This document shows, in pieces, positions 1-12,400 of a DNA stretch of 64,000 nt. The notes beneath the pieces are model-generated. The model did not search any database and was not told the origin of the DNA. It saw only the letters and a program-made list of their open reading frames with translations. Position 1 is the first letter of the stretch. Each line of letters opens with the position of its first letter. A program made the position numbers and the translations under genes. This DNA comes from Polyporus tsugae (lineage: Eukaryota > Basidiomycota > Agaricomycetes > Polyporales > Polyporaceae), in assembly GCA_024305745.1 (NCBI GenBank), contig JAHRBS010000010.1, positions 3,789,501 through 3,853,500 of the forward strand, given 5' to 3'.

Positions 1-470
1 CTTTTTCAGCTCAAAACTAAACATAGACAGCCCTAGTATACAGTAATGGTAGGGGGATATCAGACGTGTGCGTGGTTACGGAACTCTCTCAAAAATTGGA
101 ACAGTCGTGATTCGTCCAGCCAGTGCTCGATGGACGAGAAGCTTGCGGGCATCCGCGAGTCGAAGCAGAGCAAAGCTCCGGGTGGGAGCGAGTGGTTTTT
201 GAGGCCCGTCGACGCGCGATAAGCGACGAACCTGGACGCTTTCCATATACGGACGCGAGATCAATTGGTGATCTAAGCGGAAAATTATGCGCCGCCACAG
301 CACACAGATCGATACAGTACTCGGGTCGCTACCGCTTTGCCTCCATCCTGCCCTTCCCCCCTCCCTCTTAGACCCCCTCGTGCTCCCTGTTCTGTTCTGT
401 TCTGTTCTGTACGATCTGAATACAGCTCACGACTAACGATCGAACGAAGACGACAAGGAAAAGGAACGAT
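1..470. other. 5' flank of the ABC-F gene
   Basis: No convincing gene. The stretch ends in a pyrimidine-rich leader directly before the ABC-F start codon. It contains a short CTGTT tandem repeat (about 386-410). Short ORFs on both strands have no recognisable domain and overlap each other, so I read this as promoter and 5' UTR. Confidence 0.6.
386..410. repeat. CTGTT pentanucleotide repeat
   Basis: About five tandem copies of TTCTG/CTGTT in the presumed 5' UTR, some 60 nt before the ABC-F ATG. Confidence 0.85.
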
Positions 471-3330
471 ATGGCCCCCTCGGCATCAAAACAGAAGCGG
501 CTCGCGGAGAAGGCGGCGAAGCAGTCCGCGAAAAACAAGGGCATGGACACGGACGGCCCGTCCACGAGCACGAGCACGTCGACCCCGACAGGCACGACCC
601 CGACGGGGTCCGTGAACGGCGGCAGCGCGACGAACACCCCGCTCACGAGCATGTCCGCCGCGACGAGCCAGGAGGACCTGAGCGCGATGGCGAAGCTCCA
701 GATTGCGACGGATCGGTGCGTGTGTGCTCGTGTGCTCTCTCCCTCTCCCTCCCCCTCTCCCTCTCTTTGCGTGTCACACGTGTGTGATGAGGCGATCTGT
801 GCGCTCATGTGTGGGTTCCTTGGGGTGCGGGGGATTGCAGGAGTGCGGCGGGCGTGCTGGTGTCGGACCCGAAGGGGCGGGACATCAAGATGGACTCGTA
901 CACGCTCTCGTTCCACGGACGGCTGCTGATCGAGAATGCGGAGGTCTCGCTCAACTACGGGCAGCGGTACGGGCTGCTGGGCGAAAACGGATCCGGGAAG
1001 GTGCGTGCCCACAGCTGATTGCGAGGCTCGAGCTCTTTGGAACGTTGCGCCCGGCCACTCATCGAGAGCACTCGTTTGTTTGCAGTCGACGCTCCTCCAG
1101 TCGATCGCCGAGCGCGATATCGAGATCCCGGAGCACGTTGACATCTACCTCGTCAGCGGTGAGGCGGAGCCGTCGGAAGTGAATGCGGTGGACTACATCG
1201 TCAAGTCGGCCAAGGACAAGGTGACGAAGTTGGAGCAGCGCATCGAGGAGCTCTCCGTCGCGGACGATGTCGACGAGGTTATGCTCGACCAGCTCTACGA
1301 GGAGCTCGAGGAGATGGACCCGAGCACGTTCGAGGCCAAGGCGGGCTCGATCCTCCACGGTCTCGGGTTCTCGACGCAAATGATGGCGCGTCCGACCAAG
1401 GACATGTCTGGAGGGTGGCGGATGCGCGTCGCGCTCGCCCGCGCGCTGTTCGTGAAGCCGCACCTGTTGCTCCTCGACGAGCCGACGAACCATCTGGATC
1501 TGGAAGCGGTCGTGTGGCTGGAGGCGTACCTGTCGATGTACAACCACATCTTGGTCATCACCTCGCACTCGCAAGACTTCATGGACACCGTGTGCACGAA
1601 CATCATGGACCTCACGACCAAGAAGAAGCTGGTGTACTATGGTGGTAATTACTCGACATACGTCCGGACGAAGCAGGAGAACGAGGTGAACCAGATGAAG
1701 GCGTACAACAAGCAGCAGGAGGAAATCGCGCACATCAAGAAGTGGGTTTTCTCGCTCTTTCCCCTCTCGGCTCGTCTTCCTGTGGTGACGTCGGGGGCTG
1801 TGCGCTTGTTTCGCGCGCGCGCGCTCGGCGTTCCTGGATGGCAACTGACATGACGTTTGCGACCTGGATCTTAGGTTCATCGCATCAGCGGGAACGTACG
1901 CGAACCTGGTCAAGCAAGCGAAGTCGAAGCAGAAGATCATCGACAAGATGGAGGCGGCTGGGCTCATCGAGAAGGTCGAGATCCCGAAGCCGCTCCGGTT
2001 CAACTTTGAGGACGTCTCGAAATTGCCGCCGCCCATCCTCGCATTCAGCGACGTCGCGTTCTCGTACTCGGGCAAGCGCGAGGACTACCTCTACAAGAAC
2101 CTCTCGTTCGGTATCGAGTACGTCCGGCCCTGTTTTCTTTGACGAAGTTGGTTGCTCATATTGGTTTTCTCCAGTATGGACTCGCGCATCGCGATCGTCG
2201 GCCAGAACGGTACCGGCAAGTCGACGCTGCTCAACCTCATCACCGGCGCGCTGCAGCCCATCGAGGGCACGGTCTCGCGGCACGTCGGTCTCAAGCTCGC
2301 CAAGTACTCGCAGCACTCCGCGGACCAGCTCCCGTACGACAAGTCGCCGATCGAGCACCTCCAGACGCTCTACTACGAGAAGTTCCCGGACAAGGACATC
2401 CAGGCGTGGCGCGCGCAAGTCGGGCGCTTCGGTCTCTCAGGCGCGCACCAGACCTCGCCGATCAAGCAGCTCTCGGACGGGCTGCGGAACCGGTGCGTCG
2501 GCGGCGTTTTTCGCGTTTCGAACGTGTTTCGCGAGGCGATGGGGTGTGACCGACAGCTGACGGGGTGCACATGTTTGTTTTGTCTGTCTGTCTGGCGCAC
2601 AGGGTCGTGTTCGCGCAGCTGGCGATGGAGCACCCGCACATCCTGCTGCTGGACGAGCCGACGAACCACTTGGACATGGCGTCCATCGACGCGCTCGCGC
2701 GCGCTATTAAAGAGTACGAGGGCGGTGTCGTCATCGTCTCGCACGACTTCCGTGAGTGGATTCTGTTTTCTGTTCTTCGAAGTTTTATCTGCCTGGGGAG
2801 GAGAAGCTCCGTGGAGAAGCCCCCGTGCGTGTCGGGTTCGTCGGGCGCATGGCCTGCATGTTGTGTAGGGGGGGGGGGGGGGGGACACGGTGCACACTGC
2901 GGTTGCACCGCCATGCAGGCCACGACGCGGGGCTTCTGTCCGATGGTCGATCCTCGTTTGAACTGGGATTGGATGACAGCTGGCTGATGCGTGTTCTCGT
3001 TCGTGCCGGGTTCTTCTTCCTTTGCAGGGCTGATTTCTCAAGTCGCCGAGGAGCTGTGGGAAGTGAAGGGCAGGAAGATCAAGAACCTGACCCGGGAGGA
3101 CATCACGATCGTCGACTACAAGAAGCTGCTCGTGAAGAACAGTACGTCCGCTGTCCCATTACGCTTCTTCGTTTCCCTTCCCCTTCTCTTCTTTTTTCTT
3201 TATCTCGCAGACGTGCACGCGCATGCTCACGTTTTCGGTGCCTCGCGTTTCTTTCGTGTTTTCAGGTTACGCCGCGCTCGAGAAGGCGAAGCTGTTCAGC
3301 AAGACGACGAGCAAGACCAAGGGCGCATAG
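471..3330 (+). CDS. ARB1: ABC-F ATPase, Arb1/ABCF2 type
   Basis: Soluble twin-ATPase protein without membrane segments. The family (yeast Arb1, human ABCF2) acts in ribosome biogenesis and possibly translation. Proposed exons: 471-715, 841-1000, 1086-1741, 1875-2117, 2175-2492, 2603-2751, 3028-3141, 3266-3330. They join to an open frame of 649 aa, close to the family length. The N terminus is a basic tail ([17 protein letters not shown]) followed by a Ser/Thr-rich linker. The first cassette has Walker A GENGSGKST (split by intron 2), signature SGGWRMR and Walker [13 protein letters not shown]. The acidic linker helix follows, then a second cassette with Walker [10 protein letters not shown] and Walker [12 protein letters not shown]. 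The second signature reads LSDGLRNR, as in Arb1 homologs where it diverges from LSGGQ. All introns are GT-AG. Intron 6 is long (276 nt) and holds a poly-G run. The start is the first ATG of the conserved N-terminal block. Confidence 0.95.
2869..2883. repeat. Poly-G tract in an intron
   Basis: Homopolymer of about 15 G inside intron 6 of the ABC-F gene. Its length may be unreliable in the assembly. Confidence 0.8.
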
Positions 3331-3987
3331 ACAGACCCGTTGCGCACGCCGCCCAGCGGTCGCTTCGCCTTCGCCCATAAGTTCTGTTCTTGTATCCGTG
3401 ACGACCCGCTGTATGTACATACGACGAGCAGCATCCTCGATGACATCCCCCACCACACGCATTTTGTAGCACGTAGCACGTAGCACTAGCAGCTTCCTCC
3501 TTCCTTCCTTCCTTCCTTCCTTCCTTCCTTCCCTCCACCGCACCGCAAACCTCTCGTGTATGCCGATACATCGTTAGACCATGATCCTCCTCCCATCCGA
3601 ATTCGCGTCCGACAGACTCGGACGGACGGCACCCAATGTTGTTGTTGTTGTATCCACGTGCACACTACATAGCAATACCACCTAGACCGAATCCTATTCC
3701 TATTGCGTTGCTCCCATCCGCGGGGTTGCCCTGCAGCTGTGCATGTACCGAAAGAAGGAGCTCGAGCTGTTCTCTGTGCTATGTTAATGCTACGCAAGGT
3801 CCGAGTTGACCATCGTTAACTTCGTTCTCCCCGAAAGGACGGACTCCACCGCGGGGCACCGCGGGTGCCGCCAGGCCACGACCCATGATGGCCCACGTGG
3901 GATCAGGCGAGGATCGTATTATGTACGTTGAAACTTTATCTTCGGGGGGGGGGGGGGGGGGCGGGGGGGGCGAGTACTTAATGTGAG
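3331..3987. other. 3' flank of ABC-F gene with simple repeats
   Basis: No gene seen. It holds a CTTC microsatellite (about 3496-3532) and a G-rich run (about 3944-3970) just before the MITE. Confidence 0.7.
3496..3532. repeat. CTTC tetranucleotide microsatellite
   Basis: About nine tandem CCTT units in the region after the ABC-F stop codon. Confidence 0.9.
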
Positions 3988-3989
3988 TA

Positions 3990-4404
3990 CAGTCGAAACC
4001 CTCTTAACCCATACCCCTCGGGAAGGGCCAAAACCTATGGGTTACGAGGGTTTATGGGATAGTAGAGGTTTGGCGCCCTATAAGCGCTCTCGCAGGGACG
4101 CGGTCCCCGGGCGTCGAATGAGCGCTCGTCGAGGGGATGGTCAGCACATCCACGCTTTGCTGTTCGCTCGAATAGCATTTATATTTATATCACATCTATC
4201 TATTCTCAGAATGACCACCTTGGTCAAGCTAAAAACATATTTTACGTCCTGGCGCTATGGGATTTGAGCCCCCAAAAGGGTATGGGTATGGGATATCAGG
4301 GGATCATGGGTTTTCCCCGCTTTCCCGAGTCGGGAAAGGCCTTGGGCCATGGGGTATAAGGGGTTATGGGTTGTGAGAGGTATGGGATAAGAGGGTTTCG
4401 ACTG
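3990..4404. mobile_element. MITE with TA target-site duplication
   Basis: A 415-bp element bounded by near-perfect terminal inverted repeats. The left end reads CAGTCGAAACCCTCTTAACC and the right end, reverse-complemented, reads CAGTCGAAACCCTCTTATCC. Similarity continues for about 10 more bases, and sub-terminal TATGGGTTA-like copies extend the symmetry. TA dinucleotides flank it at 3988-3989 and 4405-4406. TA target duplication and a CAGTC terminus are typical of Tc1/mariner-pogo type elements. No transposase is present, so it is non-autonomous. The ORF inside has no recognisable domain. Confidence 0.85.
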
Positions 4405-4406
4405 TA

Positions 4407-5459
4407 GTCCGGGGGCACGCACCATCAACAAGGCGGCTGCGGGGTGTACATGTCTTGCGCTGTCGGTGTGGCAGAAGACGGTACATACTTCTTGCGGATC
4501 CAAAAAAATTTGAAACGTCGTCGCAGATGAGGCCTGGCTGACATCCCGCAGCGCCTGCGGCAGGGGGCTTTGAAGCCAGTCGACGGGGTGAGGATGGTCC
4601 GGTGAACATGCGTCCCATCTCGGTGTCAGTATGATGGTGCGGCGGCATAATATGTGTGACAGCCTGAGAGAAGGGGGAGGCGTACTCTGGGAAGCTTGAC
4701 AAAAGGCGCGTCCTCAGCTGGATCATTAAGAATCGGAACAGCAAACCGACGTCGGACGCCCTGGGAAATTTAGCTGTGCATGACGGCTCGGAGTCGAGTG
4801 GGTTCCGTCCGATGGCACTGGTATACATATGCATCACGGCACCGGGAACAGAGCGGCCTTGCGTTCAGTATCTCAGTGCAACGAACCGAGCACCGTCAAT
4901 CTGAAGTGGTTTTCGCACTAGGCTCGATAGTGTGGACTACAGAGTGTTACCGTCGGTCTGCAATGTACACTAACCAAAGATCGAATGCGGTGCACCAACG
5001 CCACAATGACGCTCCCTGCCAAATGGAGCAGATTTTTGAACCACCTAGCTATTTGTCGCCGATCCCAATCCATTAGCCCTCCCCCAGTGCAATCGAATCC
5101 TCACCTGCGGCTTGCAAGAGTATGTCGATGACTCCCTCCCAGTCCCCGATGGGCGGAAGTGGGTTACTCTCGTTGCGCAGATCTCCACCGAGGCAGAACC
5201 CCCCCGGGTAAAACGCTTCGTGGTACCACGACGTGAGAGCCGCGGGATCGGTGATAGGGCTACAACAAAGTACAACAACAACAACCCGGCGGGGATGGCG
5301 AATGACAGCGCCGCGCGACGGGAACAAACAAGTCCGAGGCTTCCACTTCCGCGATCCTCCCCCTCGGAACCGTGATGACCTTGCCCACCCGGCCGGATCG
5401 AGAGGGGGGAGGGAAGGAAGGGGGGAAGGGGGGGAAGCCGCGTGATCGGACGTCAGACG
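4407..5459. other. Intergenic, no gene recognised
   Basis: Contains only short unrelated ORFs on both strands and a G/A-rich stretch (about 5399-5440) shortly after the end of the phosphatase gene. I see no conserved protein or RNA motif. Confidence 0.55.
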
Positions 5460-6839
5460 TCAGAGGAAGTAGTCAGCGGGGGGCCGTTTTGCAGGTATCG
5501 ATCGCACGTCCTGTGGGAACGACGGTGTCCGCTTGCGGTCAGCGGGGTCCCGAGCAACAGTCTGAGTCCGAGTCGGAGATGGCGGGGGTACGACGTACCG
5601 CGGGCGCGTGCGAAAACACCTTGTACTCCTGCCCGAGGTGCTCGTCGAGCTCGAGGATGGACGCGACGTTGCCGCACCTGCGCGCGCGCGGAGGAAGAGG
5701 AGGATCAGGATGGACCCTGCCTATCGTAGAACGGTCCACGCACCGATAGCAGTAATTCGGGGCGCTCCAGACGGTGACGATCGTCTTGTCGAACATGAGC
5801 TTGTAGCCCTCCATGGCGAGCTGGTGCGCGCGCGCAATGAGGTCGATCCCGTTGCGGTGCGCGAACATCTTCGTAATGTCGGCTCCAAAGAGGTAGCCGG
5901 CGCCACGAGGAGAGAGTCCCCATCCGCTGATGTCTGCCCGACATCGCACCTCCGTCAGGTCCCAGGGCCGAGCCGGATGCAGATGCAGGGCCAGAGAAGA
6001 GAAGGTGGCGCACCGTCAGGGTCCGACCATAACAGGTCACACATTGCACCGTCATGTGGCACTTCCTGCTTGCGGTCGATTGTGCGTATCTGTGCGCGTA
6101 CCGCGAGTTGAGGAGGCGGGGGAGGCGAATAAAATAGGACGCACCTGGTCTATGCTCTGTAAACTTGGACTCAACCCTCCGTGCACGCAGAATACCCTTC
6201 CGTCGACGATGGCGCCGAGTGCAAGGTAGTCGAAGACCTCACAACACCACCTCCAGACGTTGCTGCTCCCGTATTTTCTCTGGCACTCGTCGTAGAAACC
6301 GTACACTTGCGTGATTTGTCGAGACTCGTGGTTTCCGCGGATGAGGGTCATACGTTCGGGATAGCGGACTTTGAAGGCGAGTAGGAGGAGGAACGTTTCA
6401 ACGCTGTAGAAGCCGCGGTCGACAAAGTCGCCTGCGGGGGCGATGCTCAGCAGCAAGACGCGTCCAACGCGTGACGTACGTACCCATGAAGAGGTAGTTC
6501 GTGTCTGGACACGGCCCGCCGACCTTGAAGAGCTCCATCATGTCCCAGAACTGTCCGTGTATGTCCCCGCATATCTCCAACCCTGTGTCATTTCCCGCGT
6601 TCGTCCAGGCACACGACGAATCTGGGATGTACTCACTGTCACGGGCGAGTCCACGACCTGCACATTCGCCTCTTCGATGAGAATCTCGCGAGCCTTGAGG
6701 CAGAGCCGCTTGACTTGTTCTTCGGAGATGGGCTCGCAGCGGAGGAGCTGCTCGATTTGTCTGCCACGCGTCAAGGACTGAGCGGGACGGACGTGGGCCT
6801 GCAGACGACGAGGACGAACTGGTCTAGATCACTCGGCAT
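5460..6839 (-). CDS. PPH3: Protein phosphatase 4 catalytic subunit
   Basis: Ser/Thr phosphatase of the PPP family (human PP4C, yeast Pph3), a two-metal enzyme working with regulatory subunits in DNA-damage response and other pathways. Exons on the minus strand: 6839-6820, 6760-6637, 6574-6484, 6431-6145, 6089-6014, 5933-5744, 5677-5599, 5510-5460. They join to 305 aa, against 307 for human PP4C. It starts [15 protein letters not shown], matching the PP4 rather than PP2A N terminus. Catalytic motifs in order are GDIHG, GDFVDRG, RGNHE, the HGG of CVHGG, and a conserved RAHQL. The last exon has only 17 codons and encodes the DYFL* tail, the carboxyl-methylation signal of PP2A-like enzymes. Without that splice the ORF ends in an unrelated Ser/Asp tail. 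The first exon has only 20 nt. Confidence 0.94.
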
Positions 6840-7535
6840 TCGACTGGCACGGAGCGGGGGAGAAAGAGCAGACTGGAAGTGGGTCTGTTCCGGAGGGACG
6901 ATGGTGGAGGACAAGCACAAAGATGACGCGCGCGGCCTGTTTGAGCGTCCGCAACATCACCGGCGCTATTGCCAACTTCTGGTTCAAGACCAAGACGGTA
7001 AGACGTCCACCGCAGACGTCGGATGGCACTGATCCTTTTGGACATCCTCCCTCTAAACTCTAGCATAGACAGACTTGGGCAGTGTATCCATTCTGTAGGA
7101 AGCCGTCGTCGTGTCCGATGGACACAGGATGGTTCTGCTTTGAGATTGTGTCCTGTTACGTTCGCCGCCGCCGGGACTGTTGGTACCAGGACCGAAGGTG
7201 TCCGACTATCTCATGACAATGGTACCACGCGCAGGTGAGTACTAGTCCGTATTGAATATTGATTCACGACAGAAAGTTTTTTGTTTTGCTACGGTCGTGC
7301 CAATCCATGACTAGCCACTCTGAACTTTGGCTCTCGCGAGTCGCCAGTCGACCCTGCAGCATTTGCGCGCCGGTCCGGGTGCGTATCCGCCTTTCAGAAA
7401 CGTATATTCCTATGTCCTGTCATATCTGACCATTGAATGCTTCTCAGGCCTATGTAGGCGCTGCATGCGGTAGGAGGGTACTACACTGACACGGCTTCCC
7501 AATAGGACGGAAGCTGACTCTAGTTCGCTCAGGCG
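6840..7535. other. Upstream region of PP4 gene
   Basis: No convincing gene. Short ORFs around 7023-7238 include a Cys/Arg-rich translation in one frame (about 7130-7225), but stops and lack of homology prevent a call. Confidence 0.5.
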
Positions 7536-7550
7536 ATGAAGAGCAATCGT

Positions 7551-7812
7551 GAGGATTGCAAGCAGATCGCCTCCTCGCAGAGACCGAGGGGGTTGAAGAA
7601 GAAGACCCGAGTGAACGGTCGAGAGTGGACCTTACCGACTTGGAGTGGTGAGCCTACAACTTCGCTACAGTCGCCACTCTATCTCACAATGCCGCTTGAC
7701 AATGCTTATAGGAGAATGGGGACAATCGGTAAAGCGATGGAGGAAAAGCGCAAGGCAACGCTTGTCGAACATCGACGAGCTCTCCAAGACGCTGTCGCGA
7801 AGTTTCAGGTCA
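7551..7812 (+). pseudogene. Unidentified gene fragment beside inverted-repeat edge
   Basis: Two exon-like stretches join in frame across a plausible 50-60 nt GT-AG intron. The first reads QADRLLAETEGVEEEDPSER and onward, ending in TDLEW. The second reads RMGTIGKAMEEKRKATLVEH and onward, ending at KFQ before a GTCAGT donor. Upstream the frame is closed by a TGA. I do not recognise the family. The acidic then basic, helix-prone composition looks like coding sequence. It stops near 7915, where similarity to the right-hand dynamin gene begins, so it may be a gene truncated by the duplication. Confidence 0.35.
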
Positions 7813-7914
7813 GTTGTTCTCTTCGCTCTTTCGTTAACCTAGTTGATGCACTCTATTCGCGTGGTTTTGAGGATGGCGCGCATCGAGAAGAAACAGGACC
7901 TGGTCATGAACGAC

Positions 7915-8838
7915 AGGGGTCCAACTCCGGCAACAAGAACAACGACAACAGCTCTCCGTTTACGTTTACGCCATCGGCCCCCCTCAGTCCTTGGCTCTGA
8001 CAGCTCGGAGGACGCGAGCGGCACGATGCCAGGGAACAACAGCAAGGAAACGAGCCGGACAACATCTTGAACGGGCAGTACGCGCGCGCACGTCGGGAGC
8101 TGCTGGAGCTCGTGCGCGACCTTCGCGCCTTGGGGTATATGTTCCTAGCCCCTTCTTTTACCAATTATAAGGTCCTCACGAGCGCGGGCAGCCGTGACGA
8201 GGACCTCGACATCCCTTAGATTGCCGTCATTGGCAAACAGTCGGGTGCGTCTTGAAGTTCGTCTGTGAAAAGGTCGTGCACTGAGTGTTCATTGCATCCG
8301 GGGACTAGCTGGAAAAAGCCCGCTCGTAGAGGCTGTTGCAGGGGTACGCAGGTTTCCCTTATATTCGACAACGATCGCTTGTATCCATGCATGTCCACTC
8401 GTAGATCAATGTCCCCCGTGACGCGGGGACGTGTACTCGGTATGTAGCACACGTTGTCCCTCTTCGAGGCAGCTCTGCTCACGAGTGTTACGCCTAGGTG
8501 CCCGATGGAATGCACCATCTTGACGTCCTCGGAACAATGGTCCTGGTCTATTTCTCTGGTATCCACACGGCGTTCAGTCTCGTCTTCACCTCCAAGGATC
8601 CCGCGTCATCGACTTGAACGTCCAGCAGACGATCCATCACGACTTCGTGCAAGGTTTCGCGTACGGTCTGCAGGCGTACCTCCTGGGCAAGCTCGACCTC
8701 AGGGGCAGAGACACGTCGCAGCGCCTCGAGAAGCTACTCGAGGAGGACCCGAACGTGTCGCGAACGAGGAAGTATCTGCAGGATAGGAAGAAGCGGCTGG
8801 AGGAGATGAACGTCAGGTTGACCGATTTCAGGATCTGA
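7915..8838 (+). pseudogene. Decayed dynamin-family GTPase copy (left arm)
   Basis: An inverted, degraded copy of the intact dynamin gene at 51.5-54.8 kb. Recognisable pieces are the Asn/Ser-rich N-terminal segment, the QYARARRELLELVRDLRA helix, the sequence before the P-loop, part of the GTPase domain around CPMECTIL, and the last GED exon (8614-8838, ending NVRLTDFRI*). It is broken in several ways. DIPQIAVIG has become DIP*IAVIG (CAG to TAG). The N-terminal frame shifts. The sequence jumps from the region matching LTSKD directly to the GED exon, so most of the GTPase domain and the whole stalk are missing. It cannot make a working GTPase. Confidence 0.85.
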
Positions 8839-9402
8839 GGTGCCAGCCGCTGGTTACAGTGTGTTACACTGTATATTCCTTGTATGGTCAATTCGCGGCG
8901 CTCCGAGTCTATGATGGTGTATAAGTAGGTTTGGGAGTTAGAGGCTATCTGTATACTATGTCTACCGCCAGTGATACTCATTTCTGTTGCTGCATTCACG
9001 TCAAAGTTCACCTGGAGAGTCATGCACATTGCGCTTCGGAGTCCGGCCCGCGCTCACGATTGACGGCCGTTTTGATTTGTCTGGCGGGTGTCGTCCTTGA
9101 ACCCGACCTCCATCGTCTCGGGCCTTCTACCTGTCCTCTCCTTGACTGACGGTTGTGAACTGTATGTTGTCTACGCGCGGTACGTGGGGTGACTATGTTC
9201 AAAAGGCAACGCGGCTGATGACCATACACCTAGTTGATGCCCAGTCTCGCAACCCGTATTAATGCCGATCCTCCGCAACGGCAACCTGGTACCATAAGCT
9301 CACCGCCCAACTTCCTGATCACAGTCCACCCCGAGGCCCGACCGACGAATGACGAATATATATAGCCTAGTGCGCAGCGTCTGTCCTTGACTTTTTGTCA
9401 AC
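8839..9402. other. Spacer before type I arrestin gene
   Basis: No gene. It carries the promoter of the following arrestin-like gene, including a TATA-like box, and is matched in reverse by the spacer at 50.95-51.46 kb. Confidence 0.6.
9357..9364 (+). promoter_or_regulatory. TATA-like box of left type I arrestin gene
   Basis: TATATATA, 39 nt before the ATG. The same octamer lies at the same distance from the start codon of the mirror copy (50986-50993). Confidence 0.5.
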
Positions 9403-12400
9403 ATGGCATCTCTCCTGTCCTCTGCCTCCACTTCGTCTGCGTTGACCGTTGTCGTCCCGCCCACCATCCACTGCGGCGGCGGCTTCGTCGAGGGCGAGGT
9501 CCTCCTCAACTTTCGCCAGCTCCAAGAGGAGAACTTCGACGAGGTCTGCGTTGAGCTTAGTGGCGACATCCACACGTGCGTCCTCTCTTGCCGTCTCCCT
9601 CCCGCACCTTCTCATCCCCTAGCAAACCGTCAACAGACGCGTCCGGCGGAATAAACATCTCTACGAAGAGAAGCACCGGATCCTCTCCTCCCAATTCTAC
9701 GTTTGGACTAGGGGCGCCGCCTACCCTCAGCCCGACACCGATGTCCTCCGCCTCCCTTTCCGCTTCCCGCTCCCTGACGGCCTCCCGCCCTCCTTCCACT
9801 TCCGCATATGGGAAATCAACACCTCCATCCTGTACGCGATCGACACAACTGGCGTCCGACGGGGGAAGTTCAAAGTGAACAAGAAGGTACACACGCCGAT
9901 CATGGTCCTCCCGAAGGACGAGGCAGGCGTAGGGGTGAGGATGGGGCTCGGGGCAGGGGTCGGGCCGGGGTCGTACACGCGGTGGAAGAACGTCTGGGCG
10001 GAGGAGAAGATCCGCAAGGGGATCTGGGGCGAGCACGCGACGGCGCGCGTCATGGTGGGTCTTCACCTCTTGCGCCTCGACCGCACCTCCTTACGGCTGG
10101 TGTACGCTGGCTTAGGTGTCGATCCCGGACGTCCCTGTCCTCCCGCTGTTCACCCCGCTCCCGTTCCTAATCACGATCACAACGATGACTGCGCCCATGA
10201 CCCGCGCGAAGGCGCTCTCCCACCCGCCGAACAAGCCCATCTTTCCCGCACCGCCCCAGTCGCACACCGACATCCACTTTCGGCTGTGCCGCAACCTGGT
10301 GCTTTGCCCAGAGGGGTTCCTGTGGACGACGGACGAGGCCGTCGCGTCCTTCTTTGGGGCTGGGACGCTCGCGCAGGACGTCGTTGTGGACGTCGAGTTG
10401 GCGGAGAAGGAGTGGCACCCCGAGGCCGAGGAGATCGGTGCAGGAGGGAGGGGCGGGGAGATGGGACGATGGGTGCAGCGCGCGAGCTTCTCGTCCAAGT
10501 TCACGCTGAACGTGCCCCCGACGTTCAGCGCGCCGACCGTGGTGGCCAACGTGCGTACCATGTATGTGGTGGGGTTCGACGGTGCGCGCTGATCTTATGC
10601 CTTCGTTTCGTGTGCGAAGTACTACCTCTCTCTGAAAGTACCGTTTCCCGGGATGGGAAACGACATCCTGTTGAAGGTCCCCGTGACGATCACCTCGGGG
10701 CTCAACCAGCCTTGGCTCAAGTCCGACCCCGGGCTTAAGCTCCAGCCACAGCCCCAGCCTCAAGCCCAGGCAGAGTCCCAGTTCGAATCACAAGCTGCAA
10801 GTGTCGGTGGCGACACGCACTCGGAGTCGGACGCACCCGCTTCGAGTGTCTACTGCCATTCGCCGACGCGCGACCTTGGTCTTCCACCGTACGTGCGCTT
10901 TTCTAGCCCTTTCGACAGCTGTAGGTCTCAGTCTGACGGATATGAACGACGTAGGGAATATTGGGAGGCAGAATCCGAGCGCGACGGAGGGCGTCTTGAT
11001 CCGTGACTACGGTGAGTGGGATGCGCTGTTCCGATGGTCAAAGAACCAGATCTGATTGATCATGATTCCAATGCATCAGCAGCAGAGCCTGGCGGGATCA
11101 CTCCGCGGGGAAGCATAGTCGGTTGAACATCTGCAGTGCTGACGATGTTCTTGGCAGCTGCGCGTGGTGGGTCACACGGCATCTATGGTCGTGTCGATTC
11201 CTGGTTCTGTGAAGAAAAAGACGGTGAACTCCACCCGGGGCGTTGTTAGGCACCTGCGCTGCCTTGAACGTACTCACGGACTCTCGTGCGGCGATCCGAC
11301 TGGTGTCACTTGCCATTTACTTACACCAGTGACACAGTACTTTGGTGTTTCGCACCTTTGCGCATGGCAGTACTCGTTGTTGGGTATTCATCATTTTCGC
11401 ACCGCCTCGCGCCCGACGAAAGACATATATTAGGATTTTGTCATGTCTGGTGCATCGAGCAGAGTGCTTATCTATGTCGTCTAACATGGCTCCGACCTCT
11501 CCTCTCTCCCACATCGGCCCATTTTCACTGGCAATCCCCCCGACCACCTATTGCGCGGGTAGCGATGTCGCAGGCGAAGTTGTGCTAGACTTCAAAAAAT
11601 TACAGCATGACCACGTCGAGGAAGTTATTGTGACGCTTAGCGGGACGGTGAAGGTGTACGTCTGCTCGTTTCTCGTGGACGAGGACAACCATTCCCGTTC
11701 TGACCGAATCTCGTCTCATATAGATCTATGTCAAGTAACGGCGGTGATCCCCAGACACACGAGCTCGTGTCCCTCACGCAATCCCTCTGGAAGCGAGGAT
11801 CTGTATACCCCCCACCAGACTCCCACGTCCTCCATCTACCTTTCCGCTTCTGTCTACCTTCTGGGCCGACGATTCTTCCGTCTGTGCGTTGGAGAGAAGG
11901 GTATGATGAGGTTGTGGTCTCCTACTACGCTGAGGCAGTTGGCCGCCGTCCGACGTCGTCCTCTGCGAATAGCAGGCAGATCCGCCAGTCGCTGACAGTT
12001 GTCTCAAGGGGCGATCCCAGTTTGCGTGTGTCCATCAGGACCGTAGGCCAAACGGAGGGAGGGCTGGCGTGGAAGACCGCGCATAGGGAGACGCGTATGC
12101 GGCGAGGGCTATGGGGAGAGTACTGCACCGCACGAGTCGAGGTAAGCACCCTTCGATGACTCGCTCCTGCTCAAGTACGGTACGTGCTTATCTCGTCTAT
12201 GTCGCAGCTGCTCGTACCAAACGAGCACGGGATCCTGCCTCACTGCGTCGACATCCCTGTCATCATTAAAGTCAAGACGACGTCGGCCCGGCTCGCGCGC
12301 GCGAAGGCGGACCGACACCCGGCGGGCAAACCCGTCTTCCCCGCCGTCGAGATCGAGTCCCACCCCATTTGCATCCGTTTGCGGCGGAGGTTCACCCTCA